Assembly: GCA_902496505.1 (NCBI GenBank)
Contig: CABVBB010000138.1
Location: 1 to 6,188, forward strand
DNA length: 6,188 nucleotides
Direction of reading: 5' to 3'
DNA from: an uncultured Peptococcaceae bacterium
Lineage (GTDB): Bacteria > Bacillota > Peptococcia > Peptococcales > Peptococcaceae
Below are positions 1 through 5,735 of this stretch, piece by piece. Position 1 is the stretch's first letter; every line of letters starts with the position of its first letter. Under the pieces are notes generated by a model. It made no database searches. It saw only the letters and a list, made by a program, of their open reading frames with translations, and was not told where the DNA came from. The position numbers and the translations under genes are program-made.

Positions 1-23
1 GATAGACTGTTATAAAGTCTATC
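1..23. promoter_or_regulatory. Perfect inverted repeat around a -10 element (probable operator)
   Basis: The arms GATAGACT (1-8) and AGTCTATC (16-23) are perfect reverse complements separated by 7 bases. The centre and right side hold TGTTATAAA (8-16), which reads as an extended -10 (TGn followed by TATAAA, 5 of 6 to consensus). On the other strand the same centre reads TATAAC, also -10-like. A symmetric repeat over a -10 is a typical position for a dimeric repressor of the TetR or MarR kind. No T-run follows, so it is not an intrinsic terminator. A matching -35 would lie left of the window and cannot be seen. The regulator is unknown. Confidence 0.5.
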
Positions 24-30
24 ACACGCA

Positions 31-36
31 GGGAGG
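31..36 (+). promoter_or_regulatory. Ribosome binding site GGGAGG for the first gene
   Basis: GGGAGG ends 3 bases before the ATG at 40 and 9 bases before the in-frame ATG at 46. The 3-base gap is too short for normal initiation, so the second ATG is the better start. If transcription begins about 7 bases after the -10 at 11-16, the leader is only about 20 bases long. Confidence 0.6.
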
Positions 37-45
37 CGGATGAGT

Positions 46-528
46 ATGGGGGAACAGCGAAAAGTTTTGGAGGAAAAGCTCCAGCTGCAGCGGGCGAAAA
101 ATCGTCTGCGTGAGCTGCAGGGGGTCGTGGTGGAGACACTCTTGGACAAAGACAACGCCCTGCGGCTGGATCAGCTGCTGACAGAATACCTCCGCATGTC
201 TTGCCCAGTGGTCATCCCGCCCAAGAGCAGACTGCCGATGACCGCAGAAGAGGACGCCATCGCGGAGTGGCTGGTCACCACCTTGGGCCTAGAAGCGGGC
301 GCGGTGTATTATTACAGCTGCGAGGGACTCTGGGCCAGGCTGCGGCTGCAAGAGCCCATGACAGCAGTTCGGAGCCTGTGGAAGCAAAAGGCAGGGCAGG
401 GGTACACGGTAGGCTTCGTGCTGGTGACAGAGGATCTAGGCTGTCTGCTCGAAGCAGGGAGCGATTCGCGGGATGAAGCGCATTATCTCGCCGATAGTTG
501 GCCATGTCCACCGGGAGAGCTGGTATAA
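46..528 (+). CDS. Hypothetical protein of about 160 residues, N-terminal coiled coil
   Basis: I do not recognise this protein. The first roughly 30 residues are charged and rich in Glu, Lys, Arg, Leu and Gln, and look like an amphipathic or coiled-coil helix. A mixed alpha/beta region follows, with a Tyr-rich stretch (VYYYSCEGLW) in the middle and a hydrophobic strand (YTVGFVLVTEDLG) near the C-terminus. No signal peptide, membrane segment, helix-turn-helix or catalytic motif is evident, so it is probably a small soluble cytoplasmic protein. The frame is open and codon use resembles the neighbours, so it is probably real. An in-frame ATG at 40 would add two residues, but it sits only 3 bases from the GGGAGG; the ATG at 46 is spaced at 9. 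The gene lies just after the operator-like palindrome and may be controlled by it. It is separated from the ABC-F gene by 114 bases containing a separate promoter candidate. Confidence 0.65.
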   Translation: MGEQRKVLEEKLQLQRAKNRLRELQGVVVETLLDKDNALRLDQLLTEYLRMSCPVVIPPKSRLPMTAEEDAIAEWLVTTLGLEAGAVYYYSCEGLWARLRLQEPMTAVRSLWKQKAGQGYTVGFVLVTEDLGCLLEAGSDSRDEAHYLADSWPCPPGELV

Positions 529-560
529 AAAGCCCTTCTGCTGGCCAGCTGGAAAAGGGA

Positions 561-589
561 TTGCGCCCTGCGGGAGAATAGCGTATAGT
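561..589 (+). promoter_or_regulatory. Candidate sigma-A promoter for the ABC-F gene
   Basis: TTGCGC (561-566, 3 of 6 to TTGACA), a 17-base spacer and TATAGT (584-589, 5 of 6 to TATAAT). The predicted transcript start near 596 leaves a leader of about 46 bases. That leader contains a small potential hairpin (GCCC at 600-603 with GGGC at 611-614) before the AAGGAG ribosome site at 629-634. The -35 is weak, so the call rests on the -10 and the exact spacing. Confidence 0.5.
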
Positions 590-642
590 ATAAACATATG
601 CCCTAAAATGGGGCAGCGATCATAGACGAAGGAGAATGAGCA

Positions 643-2199
643 ATGAGTATTTTGACGGTTGAGCATTTGAGCCATGGGTTTGGCGACCGCGCGATCTTTA
701 ATGATGTATCGTTCCGCTTGCTGAAGGGTGAGCATATTGGTTTAGTAGGCGCCAATGGCGAAGGCAAATCGACCTTTATCAATATCATCACAGGCCATTT
801 ACAGCCTGATGAGGGCACCATCCAGTGGGCCAAGCATGTGCGGGTGGGCTATTTGGATCAGCACGCAGTGTTGGAAAAGGGAATGACCATTCGCGATGTC
901 TTAAACAGCGCCTTCAGCTACCTTTTTGAGATGGAGCAGGAGATCAATGATCTCTATATGAAGATGGGCGAAGTGGAGCCTGAGGAATTGGACACGCTGA
1001 TGGAAGAGGTCGGCGAACTGCAGGATACGCTGACGATGAATGATTTCTACATCATCGACAGCAAAGTCGAAGAAGTGGCGCGCAATCTGGGGCTTTTGGA
1101 CTTGGGACTGGACCGGGATGTAGAGGAACTCAGCGGCGGTCAGCGGACCAAGATCCTTTTGGGCAAGCTGCTGCTGGAAAAGCCGGATATCCTGCTTTTG
1201 GATGAGCCGACCAACTATTTGGATGAAAGCCACATCAGCTGGCTGAAGCGGTATCTGCAGGAATACGACAATGCGTTCATCCTGATCTCACACGATATAC
1301 CATTCCTCAACAGCGTTATCAACCTCATCTACCATATGGAGAATCAGAAGCTGGACCGCTATGTAGGCGATTATGACAATTTCCTGCGGGTCTACGAGGC
1401 ACGCAAAAAGCAGCTGGAAGCGGCCTATAAGGCACAGCAGCAGGAAATGGCAGAACTGGCTGACTTCGTGCAGCGCAACAAGGCCCGCGTCTCTACGCGG
1501 AACATGGCCATGTCCCGGCAGAAAAAGCTGGACAAGATGGAAGTTATCGAGCTGGCTGCCGAACGGCCGAAGCCGCAGTTCCATTTCAAACCGTCAGAGA
1601 AGACATCCAGCAAATTGATCTTTGAGACCAAGGGGCTGGTCATTGGCTATGATGCACCGCTCTCCAAGCCGCTGGATCTGCTGCTGGAGCGTGGGCAGAA
1701 GGTCGCTTTGGTGGGGGCCAATGGTATCGGCAAGACGACGCTGCTGCGCAGTCTGCTCGGAGAGATACCGGCCTTGAGCGGCGAGGTCATCACTGGACAG
1801 AATCTGGAGATCGGCTATTTTGAACAGGAAGTCAAGCCCAGCGATAATACCTGCATCGAGGAAGTGTGGCAGGATTTCAAGCATTTCTCTCAGTACGAAG
1901 TACGGGCTGCGTTGGCCAAATGCGGACTGACCACCAAGCATATCGAAAGCAAGGTCATGGTGCTTTCTGGTGGTGAAAAAGCCAAGGTACGGCTGTGCAA
2001 GCTGCTCAATCGGCCGACCAATGTACTGGTATTGGACGAGCCGACCAACCATCTGGACGTGGATGCCAAGGATGAACTGAAGCGCGCGTTGCAGGAGTAC
2101 AAGGGAACAGTCCTGCTCATCTGCCACGAGCCGGAATTTTACCGGGATGTGGTCACCGATGTGTGGAATTGTGAGAAGTGGACGACCAAGCAGCTGTAA
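643..2199 (+). CDS. yfmM: ABC-F family ATPase, YfmM type
   Basis: A 518-residue soluble protein with two ATP-binding cassettes and no membrane segments, as expected of ABC-F proteins, which bind the ribosomal E site and act in translation or antibiotic protection rather than transport. Cassette 1 has Walker A GANGEGKST (36-44), signature LSGGQ (163-167), Walker B with DEPTNYLD (187-194) and switch His217. A charged, probably coiled-coil linker covers about 245-310 and includes NKARVSTRNMAMSRQKKLDK. Cassette 2 has Walker A GANGIGKTT (358-366), signature LSGGE (441-445), DEPTNHLD (465-472) and switch His495. Length, linker and both signature regions match my recollection of Bacillus subtilis YfmM (also about 518 residues), which is the basis for the symbol; no search was run. 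The start is supported by AAGGAG ending 8 bases upstream. Both ATP sites look complete. The radical SAM gene follows after 15 bases, so the two are probably cotranscribed. Whether it gives drug resistance cannot be told from sequence. Confidence 0.93.
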   Translation: MSILTVEHLSHGFGDRAIFNDVSFRLLKGEHIGLVGANGEGKSTFINIITGHLQPDEGTIQWAKHVRVGYLDQHAVLEKGMTIRDVLNSAFSYLFEMEQEINDLYMKMGEVEPEELDTLMEEVGELQDTLTMNDFYIIDSKVEEVARNLGLLDLGLDRDVEELSGGQRTKILLGKLLLEKPDILLLDEPTNYLDESHISWLKRYLQEYDNAFILISHDIPFLNSVINLIYHMENQKLDRYVGDYDNFLRVYEARKKQLEAAYKAQQQEMAELADFVQRNKARVSTRNMAMSRQKKLDKMEVIELAAERPKPQFHFKPSEKTSSKLIFETKGLVIGYDAPLSKPLDLLLERGQKVALVGANGIGKTTLLRSLLGEIPALSGEVITGQNLEIGYFEQEVKPSDNTCIEEVWQDFKHFSQYEVRAALAKCGLTTKHIESKVMVLSGGEKAKVRLCKLLNRPTNVLVLDEPTNHLDVDAKDELKRALQEYKGTVLLICHEPEFYRDVVTDVWNCEKWTTKQL

Positions 2200-2214
2200 G
2201 CTGAGGAGAGCGCT

Positions 2215-3102
2215 ATGGAATGGATCACCGCCAAGTCGATCCTGCAAAGGGTCCCCAAAGATGGCCAGCACTGGTTTGGCATCGAGTATAATATGAATCT
2301 GTACAAGGGCTGCTGTCATAACTGCATCTATTGCGACAGCCGCAGTGACTGTTATCAGACGGCAGATTTTTCGCGGGTGCGGGGCAAGGCGCAGGCGTTA
2401 GAGATCCTACTACAGGAACTGAGCAGCAAGCGGCGTAAAGGTGTTGTCAGTCTGGGGGCGATGAGCGATGCCTATAACCCGTGGGAGGAGCAGCACCAGC
2501 TGACCAGAGGGGCTCTGGCGCTTTTGGCGCGCTATGGCTTCGGTGTGTCCATTGAAACGAAAAGTGATCTGATCACGCGGGACATCGATCTGCTGCAGCA
2601 AATCACGGCTTGCCATTCAGCGATCATCAAGCTGACTGTGACGACGCCTGATGACGAGCTGGCAAAGGTGATCGAGCCAGGCGCACCGCCGCCCTCCCGA
2701 CGATTGGCAGCGCTAGGCGAGCTTCGGCGGGCGGGACTTTATGCCGGTGTGCTGATGATGCCTATCCTGCCTTGGCTGACCGATGCGCCCGAGGCGATCG
2801 ACCGTCTGGTGCGCCTAGCCTATGAGCAGGGGGCACAGTTCATCTATCCCATGTGGGGCGTTACGCTCAGAGACAGCCAGCGCTGGTATTTTTATGAACA
2901 GCTGGATCAACATTTCCCGGGGCTGCGGCAGCGCTACCAGGAGACCTTCGGTCAAGCCTACGTTTGTCTGTCGCCGCAGGCTGAGGCGCTAGAAGCGCTG
3001 TTTGAGGAGGCGTGCCGCCGCTATGGGCTGCGCTGGCGGATGCAGGATATCATTGATGGTTACCGCCGTCCGCCGGAAGCAAAGCAGCTGACGTTATTTT
3101 GA
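2215..3102 (+). CDS. SPL-like (spore photoproduct lyase-related) radical SAM protein
   Basis: A 295-residue radical SAM protein. The cluster motif is C33-x3-C37-x2-C40 (CCHNCIYC), which would bind a 4Fe-4S cluster and S-adenosylmethionine. Other segments fit the COG1533/SplB-like family: GAMSDAYNPWEE (81-92), TKSDLITRDIDLL (116-128 region), EPGAPPPSRRLAAL (154-167) and GVLMMPILPWLTD (178-190). It lacks the long N-terminal extension that precedes the cluster in true SplB (about 340 residues), so it is a relative and not a proven spore photoproduct lyase. The substrate is unknown. The last five residues, QLTLF (291-295), match the bacterial sliding-clamp-binding consensus QL(S/D)LF, which suggests recruitment to DNA. 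The ATG is preceded by GAGGAG (2203-2208) at 6 bases. The gene sits 15 bases after the ABC-F gene with no promoter or terminator between them, indicating one transcript. Family confidence is high; the DNA-repair role is inference. Confidence 0.9.
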   Translation: MEWITAKSILQRVPKDGQHWFGIEYNMNLYKGCCHNCIYCDSRSDCYQTADFSRVRGKAQALEILLQELSSKRRKGVVSLGAMSDAYNPWEEQHQLTRGALALLARYGFGVSIETKSDLITRDIDLLQQITACHSAIIKLTVTTPDDELAKVIEPGAPPPSRRLAALGELRRAGLYAGVLMMPILPWLTDAPEAIDRLVRLAYEQGAQFIYPMWGVTLRDSQRWYFYEQLDQHFPGLRQRYQETFGQAYVCLSPQAEALEALFEEACRRYGLRWRMQDIIDGYRRPPEAKQLTLF

Positions 3103-3140
3103 ATGACCAAAGGGAGAGCTCAAAGGTTTCGAGACGATAG

Positions 3141-3146
3141 AGGAGG
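3141..3146 (+). promoter_or_regulatory. Ribosome binding site AGGAGG that decides the metallo-hydrolase start
   Basis: AGGAGG directly abuts the ATG at 3147 (zero spacing) but lies 6 bases before the in-frame ATG at 3153. Initiation at 3147 is sterically implausible, so the start is placed at 3153. Confidence 0.8.
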
Positions 3147-3152
3147 ATGGCA

Positions 3153-4031
3153 ATGTATGAATTGGTCCAGGTAGCAGGCAATAGCTATTATATCCAAAGT
3201 CCAGCCAAGATCGGACTTGTCCGGCTCAACGATACGGAGGTCTGCCTGATCGACAGCGGCAATGATAAGGAAACAGGGCGCAAGGTCCGTCAGCTATTGG
3301 AGGCCAATGGCTGGCGTTTGACGGCCATCTACAACACCCATTCCAATGCTGATCATATCGGCGGCAATAAATATCTGCAGGGGCAGACCGGATGTCCCAT
3401 CTACGCCCAGGGCATCGAGTGCAGCTTTACCAGACACCCTATTTTGGAAGCAGCCTTTCTCTATGGCGGCTATCCTGTAAAGGAGCTGCGGCACAAATTC
3501 CTCCTGGCGCAGGAAGCTGATGCAGCGTATCTTACGCCAAAGGATCTGCCGGAAGGATTTGAGGTAATTCCGCTGCCGGGACATTTTTTTGATATGGTGG
3601 GCTTTCGCACGCCGGACGATGTGGTGTACTTGGCAGACTGCCTGTCCAGCAGAGAAACGCTGGACAAATACCAGATCAGCTTCATCTATGATGTAGGGGC
3701 TTATCTGGCGACGCTGGAGATGGTGAAACAGCTCAAGGCTCGCGCCTTCGTGCCTGCCCATGCGCCGGTCACTGAGGAGATCGCCCCGCTGGCACAGGAT
3801 AATATCGACAAGGTGAACGAGATCGCTGAGCGCATCGTGACGCTGTGCACAGAACCATCGGGTTTTGAGCAGATCTTGCAGAAGCTTTTTGCGGCTTATG
3901 GCCTGACGATGAATTTTGAGCAGTATGCGCTGGTGGGCAGTACGGTCCGTTCGTATTTGGCCTGGCTCAAAGATACGGGGCGCTTAGAGGCGCTCTTTGA
4001 GGATAATTGCCTGCTTTGGCGTAAATGCTGA
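3153..4031 (+). CDS. Metallo-beta-lactamase-fold hydrolase with altered metal motif
   Basis: A 292-residue MBL-fold protein, probably cytoplasmic since no signal peptide is seen. Metal-site positions are the first motif THSNADHIGG (H63, N65, D67, H68), then H144 in PGHFFD, D162 in YLADCL and H203 in PAHAP. The usual first motif is HxHxDH; here the second His is Asn (codon AAT, one base from CAT), while all other expected ligands are present. This could weaken or change site-1 metal binding. The last roughly 80 residues resemble a winged helix (STVRSYLAWLKDTGRLEALFEDN), a C-terminal arrangement seen in some MBL proteins such as the LACTB2 group. The substrate is unknown; glyoxalase II-like thioester or nuclease activity cannot be separated by eye. 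The start at 3153 is set by AGGAGG at 3141-3146. The gap from the radical SAM stop is 50 bases with no clear promoter or terminator, so it is probably the third gene of that transcript. Confidence 0.85.
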   Translation: MYELVQVAGNSYYIQSPAKIGLVRLNDTEVCLIDSGNDKETGRKVRQLLEANGWRLTAIYNTHSNADHIGGNKYLQGQTGCPIYAQGIECSFTRHPILEAAFLYGGYPVKELRHKFLLAQEADAAYLTPKDLPEGFEVIPLPGHFFDMVGFRTPDDVVYLADCLSSRETLDKYQISFIYDVGAYLATLEMVKQLKARAFVPAHAPVTEEIAPLAQDNIDKVNEIAERIVTLCTEPSGFEQILQKLFAAYGLTMNFEQYALVGSTVRSYLAWLKDTGRLEALFEDNCLLWRKC

Positions 4032-4066
4032 ATTGTCAAGAAGTGGCAAGAAAGAGCGGGGGAGGC

Positions 4067-4095
4067 TTGAGCAAAAAAGGCATCCATGCTAGAAT
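4067..4095 (+). promoter_or_regulatory. Sigma-A promoter with extended -10 for cardiolipin synthase
   Basis: TTGAGC (4067-4072, 4 of 6), exactly 17 bases, then TAGAAT (4090-4095, 5 of 6), with TG at 4087-4088 making an extended -10. The predicted start of transcription is about 4101-4103. An in-frame ATG at 4086 falls inside this promoter, so it would not be in the transcript. That independently supports the start at 4131. Confidence 0.65.
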
Positions 4096-4097
4096 GG

Positions 4098-4129
4098 GCT
4101 ATCGACAAAAGTACCCAAGGAGCGATAGC
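4098..4129 (+). repeat. Inverted repeat flanking the cardiolipin synthase ribosome binding site
   Basis: GCTATCG (4098-4104) and CGATAGC (4123-4129) are perfect 7-base complements with an 18-base loop. The loop ends in the AAGGAG ribosome site (4117-4122), and the right arm ends one base before the ATG. In a read-through RNA from the upstream genes this would form a hairpin around the ribosome site. RNA begun at the local promoter would lose part of the left arm. It may be coincidental. Confidence 0.35.
4117..4122 (+). promoter_or_regulatory. Ribosome binding site AAGGAG for cardiolipin synthase
   Basis: AAGGAG ends 8 bases before the ATG at 4131, an ordinary spacing. The earlier ATG at 4086 has no well-placed site; the nearest purine-rich run (4058-4065) is about 20 bases away. 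Confidence 0.75.
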
Positions 4130-4130
4130 A

Positions 4131-5672
4131 ATGGGAAAATTTCTGCGTTTTTTGTTCAGCCGCGTAGTGATCGTAGTCTTATTGATCGCAGTGCAGGCAG
4201 CGGTCTTGTTTTTGACCATCTGGCAGCTGAGCAATGATTATGTCTATGTCTACGCCTGCTTTTCTCTGCTGAGCTTATTGGTCGCGCTGTGGGTGATCAA
4301 TGACGCTAGCGACAGTCCGGAATTCAAGCTGGCCTGGGTAGTTCCTATCTTGATCTTCCCAGTCTTTGGCGGCTTGTTTTATCTCTTGTTCCGCGGAGGA
4401 CGCATGAGCCGCAGAGAGCAGGAGGCTATGGAACAATTGATGGCAGAGAGTCGGTCTTTGCTCACGCAGCAAGAGGATGTGCTCAAGCAGCTGGCCAGCG
4501 CATCGCCTGCTGCAGCCAGGCAGTCGGTGTATTTGGAACGGGCCGCCAACTATCCCGTTTACCAAAATACAGAGACCACTTATTTCTCGCCGGGAGAAGA
4601 TTATTTCGCTGCGTTGAAGCAGGAACTGCAAAAGGCCGAACGTTACATCTTTCTGGAATTTTTCATCATCGATGAAGGCGTCATGTGGCAGGAAATTTTG
4701 GATATTTTGCAGGCCAAGGTACAGCAAGGCGTGGAAGTGCGGGTAATGTATGATGATTTTGGTTCGATCATGCTGCTGCCAGCCACCTATCCGCGCAAGC
4801 TGGAAGCCATGGGCATCCAATGCGTACGCTTCAATACGTTTCGTCCCTGGCTGGATCTGCGCATGAATTACCGCGACCACCGCAAGATCTGCGTCATCGA
4901 CGGCCATACGGCCTTTACCGGCGGCATCAATCTGGCTGATGAGTACATCAACGCCCGAGAGGTGCACGGTCATTGGAAGGATTCCGGGCTCATGGTGCGC
5001 GGCGAGGCTGTCTGGAACATGGCTATCATGTTTCTGGAATTGTGGAATGGCTGCCGCTGGCGTACGCCGGATGAAGGCTTCGAGCAGTATCGGCCGCTGG
5101 GCATGCCGCAGGATCTGCAGCCATCGGGCTTTGTCCAGCCTTTTGGCGATTCGCCGCTGGATCATGAACAGGTCGGGGAAAGCGCTTATCTGCAGGTACT
5201 CAATTACGCCACGGATTATGTCTATATCAACACGCCTTATCTGATCGTGGACAATGACCTGATGACGGCGCTGAAGCTGGCTGCCAAGCGGGGCGTCGAT
5301 GTACGCATCGTCACACCGGGCATCGCAGATAAATGGTACGTGCATCTGATGACGCGTTCCTACTATGCGCCGCTCATGGAAGCTGGGGTCAAGATCTACG
5401 AATACACGCCAGGCTTCATCCACGCCAAGAGTTTTGTCAGCGATGATACGACGGCTATCGTGGGCAGCATCAATTTGGATTACCGCAGTCTGTACCATCA
5501 TTTCGAAGATGCTGTCTGGCTTTATCAGACGGCTTCTATAGCACAGATCAAAGCTGACTTTTTGCAGACACTGCCCGTCTGCCGGCCCATCAGCTATGAA
5601 GATACGCGCAAAGTCGGCTTTTTCACCAGACTTCTGCGCTCGCTGATCCGCTTGTTTGCACCGCTGATGTAG
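4131..5672 (+). CDS. cls: Cardiolipin synthase (phospholipase D superfamily)
   Basis: A 513-residue membrane protein that in this family condenses two phosphatidylglycerols into cardiolipin and glycerol at the inner face of the cytoplasmic membrane. Hydrophobic helices are at about 9-30, 37-57 and 67-88, the last two forming the PLDc_N-type anchor (WVVPILIFPVFGGLFYLLFR). Two PLD catalytic HxKxxxxD motifs follow: H250, K252, D257 in RDHRKICVIDG with downstream GGINLADEY, and H431, K433, D438 in FIHAKSFVSDD with downstream GSINLDYRS. Both are intact and the length is normal for bacterial Cls (about 480-515). The C-terminus is hydrophobic and basic (FFTRLLRSLIRLFAPLM), probably amphipathic and membrane-facing. 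An ATG at 4086 would add 15 residues but lies within the promoter; 4131 has the ribosome site and leads straight into the basic-then-hydrophobic N-terminus. The gene has its own promoter and a strong terminator, so it can act as a single-gene unit, although no terminator separates it from the upstream gene. Confidence 0.94.
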   Translation: MGKFLRFLFSRVVIVVLLIAVQAAVLFLTIWQLSNDYVYVYACFSLLSLLVALWVINDASDSPEFKLAWVVPILIFPVFGGLFYLLFRGGRMSRREQEAMEQLMAESRSLLTQQEDVLKQLASASPAAARQSVYLERAANYPVYQNTETTYFSPGEDYFAALKQELQKAERYIFLEFFIIDEGVMWQEILDILQAKVQQGVEVRVMYDDFGSIMLLPATYPRKLEAMGIQCVRFNTFRPWLDLRMNYRDHRKICVIDGHTAFTGGINLADEYINAREVHGHWKDSGLMVRGEAVWNMAIMFLELWNGCRWRTPDEGFEQYRPLGMPQDLQPSGFVQPFGDSPLDHEQVGESAYLQVLNYATDYVYINTPYLIVDNDLMTALKLAAKRGVDVRIVTPGIADKWYVHLMTRSYYAPLMEAGVKIYEYTPGFIHAKSFVSDDTTAIVGSINLDYRSLYHHFEDAVWLYQTASIAQIKADFLQTLPVCRPISYEDTRKVGFFTRLLRSLIRLFAPLM

Positions 5673-5682
5673 TTTAAAAAGC

Positions 5683-5718
5683 AAAACGTCCTTCTCCACG
5701 CGGGGAAGGACGTTTTTT
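5683..5718. terminator. Bidirectional intrinsic terminator between convergent genes
   Basis: The left arm AAAACGTCCTTCTCC (5683-5697) pairs with GGGGAAGGACGTTTT (5702-5716) over 15 positions with one G-T wobble and a 4-base loop (ACGC). On the plus strand the stem runs into six T (5713-5718). On the minus strand the complement gives TTTTGCTTTTT after the stem, so it can also end the convergent PPK2 transcript. It lies 10 bases after the cls stop and 17 bases from the PPK2 stop codon. Confidence 0.93.
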
Positions 5719-5735
5719 GGTGTGTAAAAGGGATT

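Noticed and set aside
533..559. Terminator-like hairpin after the first gene (CCCTT and AAGGG around a GCTGGCCAGC palindrome)
   Set aside because: On the plus strand no T-run follows and the inner palindrome has no loop. The only T-run (524-532 read on the minus strand) would serve an antisense transcript for which there is no gene.
598..606. Two-codon reading frame (ATG CCC TAA) in the ABC-F leader, as a possible attenuator
   Set aside because: It has no ribosome site, sits at the predicted transcript start, and no alternative terminator structure is seen before the ABC-F start.
2103..2150. Second ABC cassette switch region reads ICHEPEF rather than the usual SHD, as a possible defect
   Set aside because: The catalytic His495 is kept and an HE pair is, as I recall, usual in YfmM-type proteins, so it does not indicate inactivation.
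1594..2319. Minus-strand open frame (241 codons) opposite the ABC-F gene end
   Set aside because: It overlaps conserved ABC cassette sequence and the start of the radical SAM gene; no motif or ribosome site supports it.
4275..5699. Long minus-strand open frame (474 codons) opposite cardiolipin synthase
   Set aside because: It is the antisense shadow of a gene with intact catalytic motifs, shows no recognisable family, and crosses the terminator.
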